A DNA stretch of 6,036 nt, taken from positions 1-6,036 of the forward strand of contig JAGVIF010000500.1 in assembly GCA_020056205.1 (NCBI GenBank), given 5' to 3'. Source of the DNA: Lentisphaeria bacterium. Its GTDB lineage: Bacteria > Verrucomicrobiota > Lentisphaeria > Victivallales > GWF2-50-93. The notes under the pieces were generated by a model. That model did no database searches and was not told the origin of the DNA. It saw only the letters and a program-made list of their open reading frames with translations. The position numbers and the translations under genes were made by a program. Positions 5,968 through 6,036 of the stretch are shown here, piece after piece. The first letter of the stretch is position 1. Each line of letters starts with the position of its first letter.

Positions 5968-6036
5968 CCTTCGACAGGCTCAGGGCAGGCACCTTCGACA
6001 AGTTCGACGAGTTCGACTCCTTCGGCAAGCTCAGGG
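5968..6036. repeat. CCTTCGACAGGCTCAGGG-type intergenic repeat with internal 9-bp period
   Basis: An 18-bp unit at 5968-5985 recurs at 6019-6036 with two mismatches (CCTTCGGCAAGCTCAGGG). Between them TTCGAC recurs every nine bases: 5994, 6003 and 6012, with TTCGGC at 6021. The element runs into the right edge, so its full extent is not seen. On the minus strand one frame is open from the edge to a TAA at 5954-5952 (27 codons, with Pro-Glu-Leu/Pro-Val-Glu-Gly-like words). It could be the tail of an upstream gene, but repeats of this kind commonly stay open by composition. Confidence 0.8.

Larger units (their letters stand above)
5820..6036. other. Noncoding region upstream of hyfB
   Basis: This 217-bp stretch precedes the first visible operon gene. 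The part next to hyfB (about 5820-5965) is AT-rich and the outer part (5967-6036) is a GC-richer repeat. An AT-rich promoter could lie near 5860-5890 (TTATAT-like on the minus strand), but no hexamer pair is good enough to call. It contains an imperfect palindrome at 5906-5925. No hairpin plus T-run terminator is clear. Whether transcription starts here or comes from genes to the right is not decidable from the window. Confidence 0.6.

Overview
The window is a stretch of one minus-strand operon coding for the membrane arm, and the beginning of the catalytic large subunit, of a Complex I-like energy-converting complex of the hydrogenase-4 / group 4 [NiFe]-hydrogenase-related type. In transcription order (right to left) the genes are hyfB-like (5819-3831), hyfC-like (3834-2899), hyfE-like (2897-2262), a 220-bp repeat-rich spacer, hyfF-like (2041-587), and a hyfG-like gene (590 to the left edge, cut off). 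hyfB/hyfC and hyfF/hyfG overlap as ATGA (the start of one gene inside the stop of the other) and hyfC/hyfE are one base apart. This points to one translationally coupled transcript.

How the parts fit together, from family knowledge: HyfB and HyfF are the antiporter-like (NuoL/M/N-type) subunits that carry the proton or sodium channels. HyfC is the NuoH-like subunit joining the membrane arm to the peripheral arm. HyfE has a NuoK-like half. HyfG is a NuoC+NuoD fusion that forms the hydrogenase-like core. The small subunit (HyfI/NuoB-like) and ferredoxin-like subunits are not in the window and would be expected to the left. There is no HyfD between hyfC and hyfE, so this is a two-antiporter version, not the three-antiporter E. 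coli hyf arrangement. The nickel-binding CxxC motifs of HyfG would lie just past the left edge. The window therefore cannot show whether the complex is a true hydrogenase or a cysteine-less hydrogenase-related (Ehr-type) complex.

Both noncoding stretches carry low-complexity, short-period repeats. The hyfE-hyfF spacer holds 8-bp, 9-bp and 16-bp period repeats and a long polypyrimidine run (polypurine in the mRNA). The right edge holds a CCTTCGACAGGCTCAGGG-type repeat with an internal 9-bp period. Repeats like these are scattered through the genomes of many uncultivated anaerobic bacteria. Together with the moderate base composition and the Hyf-like complex they suggest an anaerobic, probably environmental bacterium, but the phylum cannot be fixed from this window. 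No RNA gene, CRISPR array, transposon or plus-strand gene is supported; the plus-strand open frames are shadows of the minus-strand genes.
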